Assembly: GCF_030445035.2 (NCBI RefSeq)
Contig: NC_080704.1
Coordinates: forward strand, 20,998,499 to 21,062,498
Direction of reading: 5' to 3'
DNA length: 64,000 nt
Source of the DNA: Dasypus novemcinctus
Lineage: Eukaryota > Chordata > Mammalia > Cingulata > Dasypodidae
Positions within the stretch are counted from its first letter, which is position 1. Every line of letters starts with the position of its first letter. This document shows positions 33,563 through 45,594 of the stretch, piece by piece. Below the pieces are notes generated by a model. It was given only the letters and a program-made list of their open reading frames with translations. It was not told the DNA's origin and made no database searches. The position numbers and the translations under genes are program-made.

Positions 33563-36373
33563 CTTTAAGTTCCCCTAGCCTTGTTTTACCACTTGTCTCC
33601 AAGAATCTGTGTGAGATTCTCAACAATAGTTGCATTGTTGGAAATGACAGTGGCTTCTGTTGTGGAAATTTAACCTTTCATTATGGTTTATGTTTTAATC
33701 TATTTTGTAATAGAAAATGCAGCTATATCTGAGAAATAGGCTATAGGAAAATTTTAAAGAGATGAGTGGAGAAAATAAGTTTTCTTCAGTGTGTCTGGTA
33801 AAATTTCACTTTTTCCCCGTCCATTTTGATAACTTTGGAGTTTATCTCCTTTATTTCTTCTAGATATTAGAAGGTATGCAGTATGGACTTTGTTTTTGGC
33901 ATTTAATGTGGGGATATGACTTTTTCATTTAATAAATTGATGTCAAATAATAGCAAGCGGCATTTAAGAATAAATGAATCTACGTGCATAGATCCAAAAT
34001 GTGAAATAAGTTTCTTTAGATAACCCTTAACTTTGCTACAAGAATAGGAAAAACTGATGTGTTAAGTTGCTTTCTAAGTAGGAAAAGCTGTTTATTCAGA
34101 ATTTGATAGTTTTAGATTCTAAAGTTTTATTTTTTTTGCCAGCATCAATTAATTTGCCAGCATCAAATTCCTTGTTAGAGGAGGAAATAAAATCTTGTTG
34201 GTTCTATATCTGTTGGATCAAATATTTCAGTTTATGAAAGTAATGCATTTAAAAGACTACATTTAGATTTCTGTTTGAGAGGCTTTTCCAATTTGCTTTC
34301 AGTCTTAAAACTCAACATTAGATGTTTTTTGTTGATGGTGCATGATTTTAGTGTTTGCATGATATTTGATAGTTTTTAGAATGCTTCATTTCTATAAAAC
34401 AGAACATGGATGACAGAATTACTTAAAGATCTGACCTCATTTCTCATTTGGGTTTGTACACGTACTTCTTAATACTGAGGTATGACTGAGGTATGAACTT
34501 GGGTGCGATTCTGTTAGTGGGTATGAAAGCTGAGGGTGACAATTTTCCACCCAAAGATCCTGATAACCTTTAGACAATTCAGATTGGGGAATATTAGGAA
34601 ATTATTTATTAGGTTAAAAGAGCCTAGTCCATTTAGGTCTTTGAGATTGATTTTCAACACTTTGAATTAAGCTCTTTACCTAGAAACGTTTGTGTTTGAG
34701 AATTCTAATCAGGGTCAAATTTGGGTGTGGTCACTCTTTTGGAATAAATTATTATAATTATAATTACACTTATTATTCTGTATTAATTAAATTATAGTAT
34801 TTATTTATTGAACCTTACCGAATACCAGATACTGTGGTAAATGCTTTATTTACATGAATGTGTGTGTGTATGTGTATTCTCACAACATCTCTATGAGGTA
34901 GCTAATTTTGCTTGTTTTACATATAATCATATGGTCTTGGAAAGAAAAGAAAATGATTTGCTCAGGTTACCCAACTAGTAAGCAGCAAGGGCAAAATTTC
35001 AGTCCAAACCGGTCTGACTTGAACCTGGCTTCAAAACTGTGCTTTCTCCTTCTCTTTAGGAATCCAATCCACCAAACATATGTTGAATTCCTACTGTATG
35101 TGACAGCCCTGGGGTGGTACTGGAGGTATAAATATGCTTCCTGGAGTTCACAGTGCTACATTTGCAAGGCTGCCTTCCCTTTAATCATATTGGAGACAGG
35201 ATTCAGGGGTGGCTGGATCGAGCATCAGTGGTGCTGGATAGGATAACTAGAAGCGCAAACTTTTCTAACACAGGGTCATTAGTTCTGTTTTTTTCCCCCA
35301 TAAATGAAGGTTGTACGTAATTATACACCCAAAATGAAGTATCTGTTTCTAATTAATCACTTGGTATTTCATGTTTCTGCATGTTCCATTATAACTTTTG
35401 GCTGACTTTGATTAAATTTGCTACACTAATAAAGGCTATGAAGATAGTCCTTGAATTCAATTTTGTGGTTTTGATGCACTTTTGAAGTAAAATGGCAGCC
35501 ATTACAATTTTCAGATGGGTATCTCTTCTGTGAGTATACTGACTTCAGTGAAATAAAATCTGGGGATGAAGTCTACAGAAATATGGTATTGTTTCTTAAT
35601 ATGTAGAAGTTAGACTCTGATGGACAATTTTCTACTTGAAAAGTAGAATTTTCTGCTACTCATAGCGTCTTGTGATTTTTTTTTTTTTTAAACAAGACCC
35701 ATCATTTAAGAGAGCTAAACAGTTGTCTAACTCAAAGGAACATACTAAGGTCTGTGTTATGGGCCTAAAGTCTTTCTGTAATTGAAAGTCACAGTTGCTT
35801 ATTAAAGTTGGAAAGTAGTGATGAATATTGTGGAGCCTCAGAGTTGGAAATCATCTTAGCCAAATAGGACAGTTGTTTTACATGGACGGGGCTTATATGT
35901 AAGTTTTGGCTCATTTCTTAAGAAAGAATATAGTTTTTCAATATGTGTTTTTAACAGCTTTATTGAGGTATAATTTACATACCATAAAATTCACCCATTG
36001 TAAGTATTTTTTAAATAAATTCACCGAGTTGTGTAACCATCACTACAGTCTGGTTTTAGAACATTCCCATTACCCCATAAAGCTCTTTCCTGCCCATTTG
36101 TAGTCAACCTGCATTTTTAACCTTATTTACTTGATTTTACCTAGATCCCTTTATCATCAGATACTTATAAATGAAATCATGTAGATCTCAATCCTTATGT
36201 CTTTAAAAAATAATATCTTCTTACACACATTATAGTTACTTAGTATTCTTTGTATTTTTGTAAAGAGTTTTTGCCTAAACAATGCATAGCAGAATAAAAA
36301 AGACAGTACTGCAAATGGGATAAATTACTTTGTCCTTGTGGTTTTGATTTTGTTTTGATCTTTTTTAAACCAG
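33563..36373. other. Putative intron 1 continued
   Basis: Holds an antisense MIR at 34795-35045 (TCTATGAGGTAGCTAATTTT, TTACCCAACTAGTAAGCAGC), an unnamed old repeat at about 35055-35240, and an antisense old L1 fragment at 35955-36175 (TTTATTGAGGTATAATTTAC, AACCATCACTACAGTCTG). Otherwise unique AT-rich sequence. Confidence 0.5.
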
Positions 36374-36430
36374 CAAATAAAAAGCAACATTCTTAGTGAT
36401 ATGTTGGAAATGAAGGAAAGAGAAATCAAG
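36374..36430 (+). CDS. Candidate internal exon, 57 nt
   Basis: Preceded by a T-rich tract and CAG (36371-36373) and followed by AAG|GTAAAAGT. Only the first frame is open. It reads QIKSNILSDMLEMKEREIK, a charged, leucine- and methionine-spaced peptide that could be part of a coiled coil; the other two frames have stops. It lies 5.7 kb downstream of the CpG island on the strand its donor predicts. An in-frame ATG at 36401 could be a start if the exon follows the non-coding first exon. I recognise no gene. Such short exon-like segments also occur by chance. Confidence 0.33.
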
Positions 36431-37982
36431 GTAAAAGTAATATACTTATTATGCAAGAAAAAATGACTTTAAGATGTAAGACCATGGGCAAAATAATTAT
36501 TTTCTTGATATTTAGCCAGTAACAGTGTGCATTTTATTATTTGAGCTCTGATCTCCCTTGAGAGATTCATGTCTACTGTGCATACTTGATCAAATTCAGA
36601 TATTCAGACACATGGGTCTACTTTCTGCTTTGCTTCAGACTGGCTTGTTGGATTTACAAACAGCTTAACGTGCAGGGTATTGTAGATCCTTTTCCTGCCT
36701 GCATCATTTTCTTCCTAGTTACTCTCTAGGGTGGGCTGGTGAGTAAAGCCAGCTTTACTTACTTAGCATGAGAGTTGTTCAACGGGCTGATCTCTGCCTT
36801 TTTCAGAGGTGTTCTACTTTGCTCAGTATACTGCTTCTGGAGATGGACACTACTGGTAGGATAGCTTATGGACTTTTTTTTTTTTTAAGCAAGCAAGTAA
36901 AGATTTTAATATAAAGCAAAAGAAAACAAATGTACATACACAAGACAGGGACACGGGAGTGCTGAAGCCTTTTTAAGCCTGACCTGCCCCCCACACACAC
37001 TTCCTCCATGTAAAAATCAACATTATTTTTTTTATACACACAATAGAGGAACATAATGGTTTGGCTGGAAGGAAAATGTTTTGGAAACTGTATCTAATTT
37101 GCATTGCTTTTAGATGAACATTTTTTCTATGGAAAGTGACCCTTACCGAGTACCGGGCAGGTAAATTAATAACTCCTATGTGTTGCTTCTGGATTTTTAA
37201 TAACAAACAATTTAGACATGTAGCACTGTCTAATATTGATAGTTTACTGTAAATATAATCATAAATGGCTTGAAATAGGTTTACCTTCGAATAGTTTTTT
37301 TTTTTTTTAATCTGGTTAATAGCAATGCTGTATGATTCTGTTGTTAGTTTGTAACCCTTCTTAAGAAAGAGGCCTCTTATCAAATAGTAACATATGAATT
37401 GCTTTCTGGCAATGTAACTTTGTTTGGCTTGTAAGAAAATATTGATTTTTGATGGTAAGAACAACTTTGATTTCTGAAAGCTAAAAACTAACTTTTTAAA
37501 AAAAATATTGTCTTAAATTATTTTAGGTAAGTTGTTATTTTAGATAGGATCTTAGTTTTAGATTTTGTATTATGCCTAATGATTAGTTCCTTGGCAGTGT
37601 GAGATCTTACTATAAATGTCAGATTAAACATACACATACACACATGGAAGATATGGCAGATTTTAAAAAATTGTAATAAATAATAGTTGAAGAACAATAT
37701 ACTGGCTTGGATTTGCCTAGTTATCCGGACAGTGGTCAAGAGTAGAAACTAGTTTCTTGATGAGTAGGCTCTTTCAGAACATACAGAGCTGATTCAGGTG
37801 GGACATAGCCTGCAATTTATCAGCACTCTCAGACACATACCCCTCTCTGGTTTGACAACCTTTTGTAGAACTTGCTGATTATATTTATTTATTTTTCTTT
37901 TCAATTTTCATTTTTGTATATTTACTTTTTTTCTTTTTGCATGCTGACTTTAATTGCTAGTAACTATTAAAATTATTATTAG
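36431..37982. other. Putative intron; possible retroposed 3' end at 36876
   Basis: A poly-T run at 36876-36888 followed by AAGATTTTAATATAAAGCAA (reversed ATTAAA-like signal) suggests an antisense retroposed mRNA 3' end starting there. No parent gene was recognised. The 163-residue minus-strand ORF over 36973-37464 has no family signature. Confidence 0.35.
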
Positions 37983-38150
37983 GGAGTGGAGGTGGCTCAT
38001 GTGATTAGGTGCCTCCCTCCCCCATGGGAGTCCCAGGTTCAGTTTCTGGTGCCTTCTAAAAACAAGCTGAGCACACAATGAGCAGACAGCGAGTGTGAAC
38101 AACGGGGCGGAGGGGGGGGGGGGGTGGCGGGAATAAATCTTTTAAAAAAA
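37983..38150 (+). mobile_element. Short armadillo SINE, sense
   Basis: Head GGAGGTGGCTCATGTGATTA with AGGTTCAGTTTCTGGTGCCT, then a body with a G-run (about 38112-38123) and an AATAAATCTTTTAAAAAAA tail. Confidence 0.85.
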
Positions 38151-39454
38151 ATTAGTAGTATGACCACTAAAATTTAAGAGTAGTAATGCTGAAGAAAAGA
38201 AAAAGTTTGATTTTAATTTTTAATTATTGAAAAGAGTTGAGGTAGACAAAAACTAATTTGGCGCAAATTGGTGTTTCATACTTTGTCAATAATTTCTTTC
38301 TGAAATAACTTGTCCAACACTCTTAGTGTCTGTCTTTCATTCATTTAGGAAATAGTTATTGAGTCCCTAATGGGTGCCAGACTGTGCTAGAGCCTGGGTA
38401 GAATGATAAATAAAATGGAGGTAGCCCTTGCCCTTAAAGTCTTGAGATGGGGCCAGAGCAGTATAGGGCCCTCTGGGTATGTATATAACAGGAGGCTTGG
38501 AGAATCTCTCCTTAGGGATCAGGGTAGGATGGCCACCCTGAGGAAGCTGAGACAGATGAGAAGGATAACAAGGAGATGCTCTAGTTGGGAGAACAAGTTT
38601 TCCTGGTAGAGGGAACAGTGTGTACCATGCCTTGGAGCCAGGTGACAGAGATAGAAGCTTTGAAAAACAAAGCCTTTTAAAGAACTGAAGGAAGTCCAAA
38701 ATGGCTGGAAAGTAGATGAGCAGGTGACTAGCAGAAGTAGGCAGGGGCCATATCATGAAAAGGCTTAGTAAGCTAGCTGCTGGGTTTTTGAACTTGTCTT
38801 AAATCTCCTATGGAGCTATTGAAGGTTTTAAGAAGGAGCATGACATGAAATGCCATACACAGAAAAAAAAGAAAACAAAAAAAAAAAAACACCAGGAATT
38901 TTTAGCTCATTGGAACCTTGATAATTTGCCAAAAAGATCATCATCTCTGCAAGGTAAAATATTCTTCCCTCATTTCATTAAAATTTTTGGAACTGCTTCT
39001 TCAAGTGATTGTCATCTCTGGTACACTTTTTATTTTTATACAAATTACCTTTAATTTTCTAAAGACTCCTTAGCTTTTGTCCTTTATCATTCTTTTAACC
39101 TTATATAGGAATGTCATTTCTAGTTATATCTGAATTAAAACAATTTTTTCCTAACAGTTGCAGCTCTGTTCAATATTTAACTTAAAAACTCTGCTACTCC
39201 CCTGCCCCAAATCTGTTCAAGGTATTTAATGGAATGGTTCTTTAAATATCAACATTAAATTAGCTTTATTCTTTTGTTTATTTCAAATACAATTTCTTAG
39301 GTCTAGTTTAATATTTTTCAGCATTTATATTATCTCATATTTTATGAAATCACATTTGAGTACCTAGTGTTTTTTAGAGAATTTTATTAATACTGTTTAT
39401 GAGCACTAATCTTTAGCAAGAGTACCATTTTCAAAACTGGTTCACTTTCTTTTT
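38151..39454. other. Old repeat remnant and unassigned DNA
   Basis: 38320-38840 looks like an old mammal-wide repeat (TTATTGAGTCCCTAATGGGT, GGTGCCAGACTGTGCTAG). The rest is AT-rich and unassigned. Confidence 0.4.
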
Positions 39455-39766
39455 TTTTTTTTATTTTTTTTTTTATTTTTTATTTTTTTATTGACTTTGT
39501 AATAATATTACATTAAAAATATATATGTGAGGTCCCATTCAACCCCACCCCCCCACCCCCCCTCTCCCCCCCCCCCCAACAACACTCGTTCCCATCATCA
39601 TGACACATCCATTGGATTTGGTAAGTACATCTTTGGGCACCTCTGCACCTCATATACATTGGTTCACATCATGGCCCATACTCTCCTCTATTCCATCATG
39701 TAGGCCCTGTGAGGATTTACAATGTCCGGTGATTACCTCTGAAGCACCATCCAGGGCAGCTCCATT
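39455..39766 (-). mobile_element. 5'-truncated L1 (3' UTR only), antisense
   Basis: A T-rich tract (reversed poly-A), then a long C-rich tract (about 39541-39580; a G-rich polypurine tract on the L1 sense strand, typical of L1 3' UTRs). Duplication TGGTTCACTTTCTTT at about 39440-39454 and 39767-39780. The sequence matches the left and right parts of 56236-57400 without the LTR, so it is the empty-site reference for that nested insertion. Confidence 0.85.
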
Positions 39767-39780
39767 GGTTCACTTTCTTT

Positions 39781-40452
39781 AACTTTATCATCTTTTATAT
39801 TAAACTGATCTGTCATATTTTTTATGTTCAAGTGAGCTTATTTATACAGAAGTGCTGTGAAGATGTTATTATATATATCCTGATTTGTTTCTCCTATATT
39901 AAGTGTTCCTGCATTCTTTTCCGGGAAATCTTTAGCCAAGCTAAATTTTTCTTTGCCTTGATTATTGAATGGGCGTTAATTCAGGTCGTCTTTGGTGCAA
40001 AGGTGTTAGTTTGTGCCTGCATAGAATGTTGTTGCCCACTTTTTTCCTCCACATGTACAAAGAATAACCACAGCATCACCTTCTTAAAATATTTCTTTTG
40101 AAATCTACATTTTGATGTAGCTTTTCATTTAGTTCACTTTTAACATGAGTTCTTAGGCTTTTCTAAACCATTCTGTACCTGTTTTGTATTCTTTCCTTGT
40201 TCCCTTAATCTTTTTTTTTTTTTTTTCCTTTCCTGCTGCTGGTAACTTGAAGAGTTTGCAGTGGTTTGTGCTGTTACTTCTTAACTTCCTATCCAGCCAA
40301 GCCCAGGGCATTTATTTTTAATAAGTTGTTCCACTTTAGGTTTAAATGTTTGAAATGGATATTTTTGTGCTAGTGGTTTCTCTAGCATCCAGAGCCACTG
40401 CTCATGATTTAGTTGTGCTTTAGAGTCTTTCCCTATGTGCAGAATTGGTCAA
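39781..40452. other. Unassigned AT-rich stretch
   Basis: No exon or repeat recognised. Confidence 0.4.
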
Positions 40453-40921
40453 TGTTTTAGTTGCTGAAGCTGCTCAAAGCAGATACCATGAAATAGGTTG
40501 GCTATCCACAATGGGAATTTATTAGCTTACAAGCTTATAGTTTTGAGGCTGAGAAAAGTGTCCAAATCAAGGCATCATCAAGCCAATACTTTTTTCCTAA
40601 AGACGGGGCTGCAGGTGATCCTGGACTCCTCTGCCACATGACAAGGTACAGGCTGGCATCTCCTGGTCTCTCCCTTCTCTTCTTGGTTTCATTGCTTTCA
40701 GCTTCTTGCTTTTGTGTCTTTCTCTCTCTTTGTCTGAATTTCATTCTCTTATAAAGGACTCCAGTATGTGAATTAAGGTCCACCCTGAATGAGATGGGTC
40801 ATATCTTAAGTTAAGATCCTATTCACCAAGAGATCCTACTTACAATGGGTCCACATGCACAGAAATGAATTAACTTTAAAAACATACTTTTCTGGGGTAT
40901 GGGCAGCTTCAAACCATCACA
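40453..40921 (-). mobile_element. Solo LTR, antisense (family A)
   Basis: TGTTTTAGTTGC...AAACCATCACA with TG/CA ends and a 5 bp flank GTCAA/GTAAA with one mismatch. A TTATAAAGGA block (reversed context) and a TCTCTCTTTG tract are internal. Shares its whole length with 43587-44026. Probably a xenarthran ERVL/MaLR-like LTR. Confidence 0.75.
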
Positions 40922-42211
40922 GTAAAGGAGGTCCATACTTCTCTTTCTTTGGCTGACCTTATGATACAGTAATGGTTGGGTATCTTGGTGTTTATATTAC
41001 CATTCAGGCAACTAAAGGGTGTCAGCATCATGATAGACGTTGGGAATACAAAGACAAGCTGTGGTGATCTGCCTTTATGAAGTTTATTATCCAGCAGAAG
41101 AGGCAGAAAACAATGACTGAAATACAGGATGATAGGCGCTTTCTGATGGAAATACAGGGTGCTGTTACTCTGTCCAGAGGCGGTACTCTTAACATAGACT
41201 TGAGGGGATTGGAAAAGCAAAATGATTTTGGAATGTTTGTAAAGAGTCTTAAAAGAAGGCCCAGCATGTCAGGTGGAGAAGGGATTTTCAGGCAGAAGGT
41301 GTGTGCAAAGGTATGGATTTACGAATAGGCATATAAAGCCGAGAGAATTGCAAGCAATAACATGATTTATGCATTGCATGCCTTACTTTGATGTTTTTAC
41401 TCTAGCTAGACCTGAGGATCTTGGTTTTCTTTCTTTGTGATCATCTTTCGTTTTTTTTTTCTATCCATTTTAACATTTTTCTGAGAGTATATGAAGGAAT
41501 TACTTAAAATCAGGAGTTTAAATAGGGGTGGGCTCTAGGAAAAATGGATAAGCAGGAGATATTGCTTTTCTACTGTAAGCTCCATGGAGGCATGGAATAC
41601 TGACTGTTGTAGCCCCAGCATCTAGCGCATTGGCACTTAGGAAATGCTCGATAATTACTCTCCCTTTCCTCCCCCCATCTCCTTATGTCAGTACTTTTTC
41701 TGTGTTCACTGCTTATAACTTGTTACAGCTGGGTCCACATTGGTGTATGAGTGGAACCCTGAGCCCTGCTAATGACTCCCTGTGGGGCTTCTGAAGTTTT
41801 TCTGCTGACTTACATTATGGCAGATGATGGGGAAGCCAACATTGACAGCTACAAGAGTCATATTTCTTTGAGTTTTTTCCCCATGATTTGTGCATACATT
41901 CATTGAAAAGTTGTGTTCTATTTTGTGATAACCTCATATGTATGTGTATATCTGCACTGTACATTACCACTAAGCAAAACTGTTCTTCTGTGAAAATATT
42001 GCTTATTTATCATGTGGCCTCATACACCTCTAGCTTACTGCTTTTGCCCCTCAGATTGGGAAGATGGTTTTAAATTTATTACCACATTGAGGTAAAATAT
42101 TTGCCTTATACAAAGGCCCTCTAGGGATGCAGTGACTTTACCAAAGAATCCACTAATAGCTGGTGAGTTAGATGGACTTTTTTTTTTTTTTTATATTTTA
42201 AGCTCGTGATA
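40922..42211. other. Old repeat remnants
   Basis: 41020-41300 resembles the unnamed old repeat at 38320. 41573-41660 is an L2 3' end (AAGCTCCATGGAGGCATGG, TAGCGCATTGGCACTTAGGA). The rest is unassigned. Confidence 0.4.
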
Positions 42212-42345
42212 GTGTATTAGTCAGCCAAAGGGGTGACGATACAAAATACGAGAAATTGGTTGGTTTTTATAAAGGGTATTTATTTGGGGTAGAAGCTTTT
42301 AGTTACCAGTCCATAAAGTCTAAGTGACTCAGAGAACATGAAGGA
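42212..42345 (-). mobile_element. LTR 3'-end fragment, antisense (family B)
   Basis: TGTATTAGTCAGCCAAAGGG and AAAGGGTATTTATTTGGGGT are the reverse complement of the end of the LTR at 61001-61472 (AATAAATACCC ... TTGGCTGACTAATA). The rest of that LTR is missing here. Confidence 0.7.
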
Positions 42346-42733
42346 AGATAAATACCACATACACACACATAAAACACACACACACACAAATACTGCCACC
42401 ATCACTAACCACCTACAATACTCACTCAGGACTGAATTCCATAAGCTCTGACACTGCCACTCCCTAAAAACCAAAGACCTCTATCACTATAACTACCAAG
42501 TCATTGATTCAACTACACACTCATGCTACCTCACATTGCTCCCGTCTGTACACAAGTCTCACTCTGTGTAACTGACTGGTAAAGCCCGGGTCACAAGTCT
42601 GTATCCTAGCTGCAGGAGAGCCCGGAGATGTGTGTTTTCTGGGAAAGTAGAATGCATAGGATGAAAAATTACCAATATGCAGAGAGGATCTTTAAAGACA
42701 CTGGGCAACCCAAAATGGCAAAAGATTACTACC
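42346..42733. other. (CA)n patch and unassigned sequence
   Basis: Imperfect CA repeats at 42357-42390. The remainder (to 42733) may be the inner part of a longer LTR but was not identified. Confidence 0.4.
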
Positions 42734-43139
42734 TGTAGCAGTTTGATATTACTGATGAATTTCAAAAAGAAATATTGGATTATGTTTGTAAACTGGTCTG
42801 CACCTAGGCATGATTAAATTATGATTAGGGCTTTGATTGGGCCATGTCAGTAGGGTGTTCGGTCCCCACCCCTTGGTGGGTGGGGACTCAGATAAAAGAC
42901 ATGGCAAAGGGCAGAGTTAGAGTTTTTGATGCTGGAGTCTTGAGCTAGAGCCCCAGGAAATATGAACACAGAGGAGCTTGGTTGTAAGAAAAGAGAAGCA
43001 AACCCTGGGAAGAGAGGAACCCTGAGCCCAGAGAGAAGCAAGCCCCAGGAAGCCTGAACCCTGGCAGACGTTAGCAGCCATCTTGCTCCAACACATGGCA
43101 AAAGACTTTGGTGAGGGAAGTAACTTAGACTTTATGGAC
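42734..43139 (+). mobile_element. Partial LTR, sense (family B)
   Basis: Begins TGTAGCAGTTTGATATTACT, has CCCCACCCCTTGGTGGGTGG and CAGATAAAAGACATGGCAAA (TATA-like), and stops at ACTTTATGG, before the last 90-100 bp of the family. Related to 61001 and 63356. Confidence 0.8.
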
Positions 43140-43586
43140 AAACATTGTAAGGACAAACATTGTATGATCTCTACATTGCCAAAACTTTTCCTTCACTCCA
43201 AAGAGAAACTCTCCACCAATTAAATATTAACTCCATATTCCCTACCCTGACCGTGGCCCCTGGTAACCTGTATTCTAGTTTCTGACTCTGAGTTTGCTTA
43301 TTCTAATTTCATACCAGTGAGATCATACAATGTTTGTCCTTTTGTATCTGACTTATTTTACTCAACATGGTTATCTTCAAGGTTCGTCCATGTTGTTGTA
43401 TGTATCAGAACTTCGCTCCTTTTGTATATACCACAATTTGTTTATCCGTTCATTTGTTGATGGACACTTGAGTTGCTTCCATCTTCTGGCAGTTGTGGAT
43501 AATGACACTGTGAACATCATTGTGCAAATATCTGAGTCCCTGCTTCCAATTCTTTTGGGTATATACCTAGAAGTGGCATTGCTGGG

Positions 43587-44026
43587 TGTTTTAGTTTGCT
43601 TAAAGCTGCTCCATACCCTAACAATGGGAATTTATTACCTTATAAGCTTAGTTTTGAGGCTGAGAAAAATGTCCAAATCAAGGCATCATCAAGGCAATGC
43701 TTTCTTCCTAAAGCCTGGCTGCCGGTGATCCTAGGCTCCTTTGCCATATGGCAAGGCACAGGGTGGCATCTGCTGGTCTCTCCCTTCTCTTCTGGATTTC
43801 ATTGCTTTCAGCTTCTTGCTTCCATGGCTTTCCCTTTTTCTCTCCATATTCACCTCATTTATAAGGGACTCTGGTAAGAGGATTAAGACTCGCCCTGAAC
43901 AAGGTGGATCATAAGGTAAGCTCCTACTGATCAAAAGATCCTACTTACAATGGATCCATACCCGCAGGAATGGGTTAACTTTAAGAACATACTTTTCTGG
44001 GGTACTTGTAGCTTCAAACCATCATG
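43587..44026 (-). mobile_element. Solo LTR inside old L1, antisense (family A)
   Basis: TGTTTTAGTTTGC...AAACCATCA, with CTGGG on both sides (43582-43586 and 44027-44031). L1 sequence is continuous when the LTR is removed (GTGGCATTGCTGGG to TCATAAGGTCATTC). Sister of 40453-40921. Confidence 0.8.
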
Positions 44027-44398
44027 CTGGGTCATAAGGTCATTCTATACTTAACTTTCTGATGTACTGCCAAACTGTTTTCCACAGCAGCTGCGTCATT
44101 TTACAATCCCAACAACAATGAACGAGCCTTCCTATTTATTCTCCACATCCTTGCCAACACTTAGATATATTTTTAAATAATAGACTTCTAGCAGATGTGA
44201 AATGGTCTCATTGTGGTTTCAATTTGCAGTTCCCTAATGGCTAATGATATTGAGCATCTTTTTGTGTGCTTTTTTGCTGTTTATCTTTGGAGAAATGTCT
44301 GTTCAAGTCTTGCTCATTTTAAATTGAGTTGTCTTTTTGTTGTTGAGCTGAGTGAAGAATTTCTTTATATATTCTGGATATTAAATCCTTATTGGATA

Positions 44399-44499
44399 GT
44401 GGAGTGGGTGTAGCTCAGGGTTGAGTGCCTGCTTCATGTATATGAATGAGGTCTTGGGTTCAATCCCTGGTACCTCCTAAAAGACAAATAAACAAAAAA
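44399..44499 (+). mobile_element. Short armadillo SINE, sense
   Basis: GTGGGTGTAGCTCAGGGTTG head, GGGTTCAATCCCTGG B-box region, A-rich end. Duplication CTTATTGGATA (44388-44398) and CTTGTATTGGATA (44500-44512). Confidence 0.85.
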
Positions 44500-45594
44500 C
44501 TTGTATTGGATATGTGGTTTCCAAATATTTTCTCCCATTCTTTAGATTGTCTTTTTACTTTATTGTTAATGCTCTTGGATGCACAAAGGTTTTTAATTCT
44601 GTTTTTTCCTTTGTTACTTGTGTTCTGAGTATAAATTCTAAGAAACTACTACCTAACACAAGATCCTGAAGCTGTTTCCCTGTCTGTGTTTTATAGTTTT
44701 AGTCCTTTATATTTAAATCTTTGATCCATTTCGAGTAAATTTTTATACATGATGTGAGGTAGGGGTCTACTTTCATTCTTTTGCATATGTCTATCCAGTT
44801 CTTCCAGCCCCCCAATTGTTAAAGAGACTGTTCCTTCCCCAGAAAGTGGACTTGGTACCTTTGCAAAAGATCAGTTGGCCAGTGGTGTGAGGGTTTATTT
44901 CTGAATTCTCTGTTTGATTTCATTGATATATATGTCTGTCCTTGTACTAGTACTCATGCTATTTTGATTTTGGTAGCTTTGTAATACTTTTTAAGGTCGG
45001 GAAGTGAGAATCCTCTGACTTTGTTCTTTTTTCAAGATAGTTTTGGCAGGCGAGAATTCTTCCACTGAACCACCAATGCCTTAAAATAGTCTATTTACTC
45101 ACCAATATGATGTATGTGGGTTTTATAAAAATTGTGTATTCCACGATGCTTAAAATTTCTTTAATATTTTTCACTTCTGCCTCTTTTAGGTGATTTAATG
45201 AGATCTACAGTTCTTAAAAATTTTTTTAACTGTGCTTAGTCTATTGCTTAATTTATTTATTGAGGAGGTTCACTAAAAATTTTGAAATTTAAAATGTTTG
45301 TTTCTTTGAAAACTACTTTTTGATTTTCATAATGCCATTTTCTTACCTTCTTGAACATTTTAAATATAGTTATGTTCAAGTCTCCTTTGGATTGTTTTAT
45401 TTTAGCTGTAGTTCTAGAGGTTTGAAATCCCCATTTGTCTTCCCTCCCTCCCTCCCTCCAAGTTTTTGTTTTCTTCTTTGTGTGGTTTGTAATATTTGAC
45501 AATTTGGGAATTGTTTTGTAGCATGCTCCTTTGGCTGGTTTTTGCATTTGTTTCTGATGAGACTTTTTGGGTTCATTGCTTCTGAGCATTTTTT

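Larger units (their letters stand above)
43140..45581 (-). mobile_element. Old L1, antisense, with insertions
   Basis: Antisense L1M 3' region: TGAGATCATACAATGTTTGT, GGTTCGTCCATGTTGTTGTA, TTTGTTGATGGACACTTGAG, TTTTGGGTATATACCTAGAA, CAATTTGCAGTTCCCTAATG. It is interrupted by the LTR at 43587 and a SINE at 44399. It carries no intact ORF and fades after about 45050. Confidence 0.8.

Noticed and set aside
36973..37464. 163-residue minus-strand ORF
   Set aside because: Lysine-, tyrosine- and isoleucine-rich AT-composition peptide with no domain, promoter or splice context.
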